Assembly: GCF_017798165.1 (NCBI RefSeq) | Contig: NZ_CP059068.1 | Span: 3,782,001-3,846,000, forward strand | DNA: 64,000 nucleotides | Direction of reading: 5' to 3' | From: Rhodoferax sp. AJA081-3 | GTDB lineage: Bacteria; Pseudomonadota; Gammaproteobacteria; Burkholderiales; Burkholderiaceae_C | Shown here: in pieces, positions 61,289-64,000 of the stretch | Numbering within the stretch: position 1 is the first letter of the stretch | Layout of the letters: each line of letters begins with the position of its first letter | The notes under the pieces: generated by a model | What the model saw: the letters and a program-made list of their open reading frames with translations, nothing else | Told to the model about the DNA's origin: nothing | Database searches by the model: none | Program-made: the position numbers and the translations under genes

Positions 61289-62407
61289 ATGAAACCCGTT
61301 CTTAGACTGACGATCACCGCTGTTGCGGTGCTGATGGCCGGCCAGGCGCTTGCCGAGGTCACCTTTTTCGAGCGAGAGAACTTCCAGGGCCGCTCCTTCA
61401 CGGCCCAGCAGCAGGTTCCCAATTTGCAGCGTTCTGGATTTAACGACCGCGCCTCCTCCATGATTGTGGGTGGTGACCGCAATGCGCGCTGGGAAGTGTG
61501 TGAAGACGCCCGCTTTGGCGGCCACTGCATGATCCTTCGCCCAGGGCATTACCCCTCGCTGTCGGCCATGGGCCTGAATGACCAGGTCTCGTCGGTCAAG
61601 CCGGTGCGCCGCAATGGGCGTGATGTGGATGAGCGGATGGCGCCTGCGCCGCTGCCCTCACAGGTGACGTTTTATGAAAACGAAGGCTTTCAGGGCCGCA
61701 GCTTCTCTTCAGACAAGCAGGTTGAAAATTTTGCCAGCACCGGTTTTAACGACCGGGCCTCGTCGGCCGTGGTGCTGGGCCAGCGCTGGGAGGTGTGTAA
61801 CAACAGCCGCTTCGGCGGAGACTGCATGGTGCTCAACCCTGGCCGTTACCCCTCGTTGGCTGCCATGGGCATCAATGACCGCATTTCTTCCGTGCGCGCA
61901 CTGGAAGGGAATGTCCGTGTAGATGAGCGTCGGCTTGCACCCGCGCCGCTGGCCGTGTATGACAACCGCCGCCGCCAGAACGAACGCATCTTCGAGGCAG
62001 ACGTGACTTCGGTCCGTGCCGTGGTTGGCCCGCCGGAGCAGCGCTGCTGGATGGAGCGTGAAGAGGTCGCGGCAACCCGTGGCGAAGCCAATGTGGGCGG
62101 TGCTGTTATCGGTGCGCTGATCGGTGGCGTATTGGGTCACCAGGTGGGCGGTGGTGTGGGCAAAGACATTGCAACCGCGGGTGGTGCCGTGGCCGGAGGC
62201 GTCATCGGCTCCAATGTGGGCCGCAACAACAGTGGCACACCGGCCACCACACGCGACGTGCAGAAGTGCGCCACACGCCCCAGCACTGCCGCACCGGCAT
62301 TCTGGGATGTGTCGTACAACTTCCGCGGTGTGGAGCACCGTGTCCAGATGACCACACAGCCGGGTGCCACGATTCCGGTCAATGCCCAGGGTGAACCCCG
62401 CAGCTAA
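61289..62407 (+). CDS. Secreted beta/gamma-crystallin protein with C-terminal glycine zipper
   Basis: A 372-residue secreted protein with a signal peptide (about 1-22, ending ALA). Two beta/gamma-crystallin domains follow (about 23-107 and 125-208). Each has the Greek-key signature VTFFERENFQGRSF / VTFYENEGFQGRSF, a GFNDRASS calcium-motif-like stretch and a WEVC..RFGG(H/D)CM cysteine pair. A linker precedes a glycine-zipper segment (about 270-315, GGAVIGALIGGVLGHQVGGG) and a polar tail. Such crystallin domains often bind calcium. The zipper suggests outer-membrane association. The function is unknown. Confidence 0.85.
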   Translation: MKPVLRLTITAVAVLMAGQALAEVTFFERENFQGRSFTAQQQVPNLQRSGFNDRASSMIVGGDRNARWEVCEDARFGGHCMILRPGHYPSLSAMGLNDQVSSVKPVRRNGRDVDERMAPAPLPSQVTFYENEGFQGRSFSSDKQVENFASTGFNDRASSAVVLGQRWEVCNNSRFGGDCMVLNPGRYPSLAAMGINDRISSVRALEGNVRVDERRLAPAPLAVYDNRRRQNERIFEADVTSVRAVVGPPEQRCWMEREEVAATRGEANVGGAVIGALIGGVLGHQVGGGVGKDIATAGGAVAGGVIGSNVGRNNSGTPATTRDVQKCATRPSTAAPAFWDVSYNFRGVEHRVQMTTQPGATIPVNAQGEPRS

Positions 62408-62428
62408 AGCGGTAGTGTTGCGCTGACG

Positions 62429-62455
62429 AAAAAAAGCCCGGGCAACCGGGCTTTT
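62429..62455. terminator. Rho-independent terminator
   Basis: The stem AAAAAGCCCGGG / CCGGGCTTTTT with loop CAA, 21 bases after the crystallin gene and before the convergent coiled-coil gene; A- and T-runs on both sides make it bidirectional. Confidence 0.85.
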
Positions 62456-62481
62456 TGCTGTCTGGCGGTAAGCCGGAAAAC

Positions 62482-62766
62482 TCAGACCTGGGACTTGAAG
62501 TAGTGGAAGGAGTGCACAAAGGCGTCACGCACTTTGTCCATCTCGGCCACCATGGCATCCCAGCTCTCTTCGCTGGCGGTTTTCATTTCACCGAACTTGG
62601 CCACGGCGAGGTTGGACTGCTCTTGCAGCTTGGCCATTTCGGCCTTGTACATGTCGCGTGCGTCTTCCTTGGCTTCTGTGGCTTTGGCCTGCAGGGCGTT
62701 CATGTTGGTGTTGAGGTCGTCCAGCTGGGACTTCATTTTTTCGATGTAGGCGGACTTTTGGGTCAT
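62482..62766 (-). CDS. Small coiled-coil protein
   Basis: A 94-residue soluble protein with one long charged helix: EKMKSQLDDLNTNMNALQAK and KEDARDMYKAEMAKLQEQSN, then a less regular end with a W (SWDAMVAEMDKV). I do not recognise a named family; similar short coiled-coil proteins occur next to stress genes in this bacterial group. The ATG at 62766 is preferred over an upstream in-frame extension to 62826. A motif shared with other stress genes is at 62844-62856. Confidence 0.6.
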   Translation of the reverse strand: MTQKSAYIEKMKSQLDDLNTNMNALQAKATEAKEDARDMYKAEMAKLQEQSNLAVAKFGEMKTASEESWDAMVAEMDKVRDAFVHSFHYFKSQV

Positions 62767-62927
62767 GGTGTTGGTTCCTGGTTGGTAAGGGGTCGTACAA
62801 GCATGTTTATGCTGCCAGCTCAGCATTGGCTGGCGAGTGGGTGTGCGTCCGTTCGCTTGCGCACGGACTTTGGCCGGGCCGCTGGTTAATCTGTGCTCCA
62901 GTTCCTCAGCACGTTCATGAAACCGCT

Positions 62928-64000
62928 ATGACCCACTATCTGCGCCTGCCCACCGCCCTTCGGCTTCTGCGTCTGGCCTGTATGGCGGGATTGGGTCTGT
63001 GTTTTACCGCCTGTGCCTCGTTACCCGACGTGGCCTATCTGCAAGAGATCACGCCGTCGGCATCGGGCCCCACAGTCACCAGCGGCAAAGGAACCTTGAG
63101 CAAAAAAGCTGGCGGGGCGCTACTGCCCAAGCGCTGGAAAAATTCGCATGTGGATGTCAATGCGCTGGCCTCTTTGGAGGAACTTGCGACCGGCAAACCG
63201 CTGATTGCAGGCAACAAGGTGACCCTGCTGTACGACGGCCCCCAGACCATGGCATCCATGATGGCCGCCATTGCAGCGGCCAAAGACCATATCAACCTGG
63301 AGACCTACATCTTTGACCAGGACGAGATCGGCCTGCAATTTGCGCAGCTGCTGATCGCGCGCCAAAAGTCGGGTGTGCAGGTGCACATCATTTATGACGC
63401 GGTGGGAACCTTTGGCACCCCCCAGGCCTTTTTTGACAACATGCGCGAAGCGGGCATACGCCTGGTTGCCTTTAACCCCGTCAACCCGTTGAAAGGTTGG
63501 GGCAGCTGGTCGCCCAATAACCGGGACCACAAAAAACTGCTGGTGGTGGACGGCAAAGTGGCGTTTACCGGGGGTGTGAACATCAGCGGGGCCTATGCGA
63601 ACAGTTCGTTGTTCCGGTCCCGGAACCGCAGCAGCGCCAAGGTCGGGTGGCGCGACACCCATATCCGCGTAGAAGGCCCGGCGGTGGCGGCCATGCAGTG
63701 GGAATTTTTGACCAGTTGGGTGAGCCAGGCATCGCCCGAACTGAGCGACAGCAATTTTTTCCCTCCGCTGGGCAATGCAGGGGACAAGCTGGTGCGGGTG
63801 CTGGCCAGCGGGCCCGATACAGACCAGGACATTTACGCGGCACACATCCTGGCGATTGACTCTGCCGTCAAGTCCATCCACATCACCAGTGCCTACTTTG
63901 TGCCGGATGTGCAGATCTTGCGGGCCTTGACCCGGGCTGCGCGCCGCGGTGTGGATGTAAAAATCATCTTGCCCGGCGTCACGGACGTGGGCCTGGTGTT
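62928..64000 (+). CDS. Phospholipase D family lipoprotein (cardiolipin synthase-like), partial at window end
   Basis: A frame of about 357 residues that runs off the window. A lipoprotein signal with lipobox FTAC lies near residue 28. The first PLD domain carries NRDHKKLLVVDGKVAFTGG, where H-x-K-x4-D is the catalytic HKD motif. A second domain begins near the edge (ITSAYFVPDVQILRAL..RRGVDVKIILPG), so the second HKD motif should lie just beyond the window. This fits a cardiolipin synthase-like or other phosphatidyltransferase acting on membrane phospholipid. The lipoprotein signal is unusual for cardiolipin synthases, which are normally polytopic. Confidence 0.8.
   Translation, partial: MTHYLRLPTALRLLRLACMAGLGLCFTACASLPDVAYLQEITPSASGPTVTSGKGTLSKKAGGALLPKRWKNSHVDVNALASLEELATGKPLIAGNKVTLLYDGPQTMASMMAAIAAAKDHINLETYIFDQDEIGLQFAQLLIARQKSGVQVHIIYDAVGTFGTPQAFFDNMREAGIRLVAFNPVNPLKGWGSWSPNNRDHKKLLVVDGKVAFTGGVNISGAYANSSLFRSRNRSSAKVGWRDTHIRVEGPAVAAMQWEFLTSWVSQASPELSDSNFFPPLGNAGDKLVRVLASGPDTDQDIYAAHILAIDSAVKSIHITSAYFVPDVQILRALTRAARRGVDVKIILPGVTDVGLV

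Overview
The window reads as chromosomal DNA of a Comamonadaceae betaproteobacterium, most like Rhodoferax and relatives. The reasons are the high GC with strong G/C third positions, the protein-family mix (DUF3348-DUF802-OmpA-DUF2894 cluster, CreA, YccF, DUF3309, DUF3096, CsbD-like and BON proteins), a protocatechuate 4,5-cleavage operon in the gene order known as pmdEFDABC from Comamonas, and a family-typical intergenic repeat with a CTCTAGCCCCCG core. The genus is inferred from memory of these families, not from a search. I saw no tRNA, rRNA, CRISPR array, insertion sequence or phage gene.

Layout. 1-13.9 kb: the tail of a probable RND pump, a periplasmic binding protein, a histidine phosphatase, an FMN-binding protein, two metallo-beta-lactamase-fold proteins, CreA, YccF, an MltB-type lytic transglycosylase divergent from a GDSL esterase, a large PAS-PAS-GGDEF-EAL protein, a thioesterase, and an MFS exporter with a divergent LysR regulator. 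13.9-18.2 kb: a tightly overlapping four-gene operon that looks like an ion-driven stator. It has a MotA/TolQ-like channel protein with a very long coiled-coil tail, a MotB/OmpA-like partner, and two proteins of unknown function. 18.2-24.3 kb: a hypothetical secreted protein, two orphan amino-acid-type binding proteins (the second broken by an in-frame amber codon), a DUF1993 protein, and a LiaF-like / LytS-type kinase / LytTR regulator operon.

24.4-31.5 kb: the lig (pmd) operon for protocatechuate meta-cleavage, LigJ-LigK-LigI-LigA-LigB-LigC on the minus strand. It is preceded by a molybdate-binding-like protein without a signal peptide and faces a divergent LysR gene. LigAB open the ring, LigC oxidises the semialdehyde to pyrone dicarboxylate, LigI hydrolyses it, and LigJ and LigK take the product to pyruvate and oxaloacetate. 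Nearly every intergenic gap in this operon holds a hairpin-forming repeat.

31.5-49.5 kb: an envelope and stress region. It holds small CsbD-, DUF3096-, DUF3309- and DUF883-like proteins, two OmpA-family proteins, a DUF4398 lipoprotein, a 2818-residue cyclic beta-1,2-glucan synthase, two BON-domain proteins and a complete MCE/Mla-type lipid ABC transporter (permease, ATPase, MCE protein, lipoprotein). 49.5-58.7 kb: a minus-strand signalling block with a CHASE3 hybrid kinase, a CheB/CheR/PAS fusion, a PAS kinase, a REC-PAS protein and a Crp-family regulator. 58.7-64 kb: a glycine-zipper lipoprotein, a second PAS-GGDEF-EAL protein, a two-domain beta/gamma-crystallin protein with a glycine zipper, a small coiled-coil protein, and a phospholipase D-type lipoprotein that runs off the end.

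The most interesting items are the stator-like operon at 13.96-18.17 kb, the repeat-filled gaps of the lig operon, and a short motif (M-A-C-R-G-A core) found 53-106 bases before the start of nine small envelope or stress genes.
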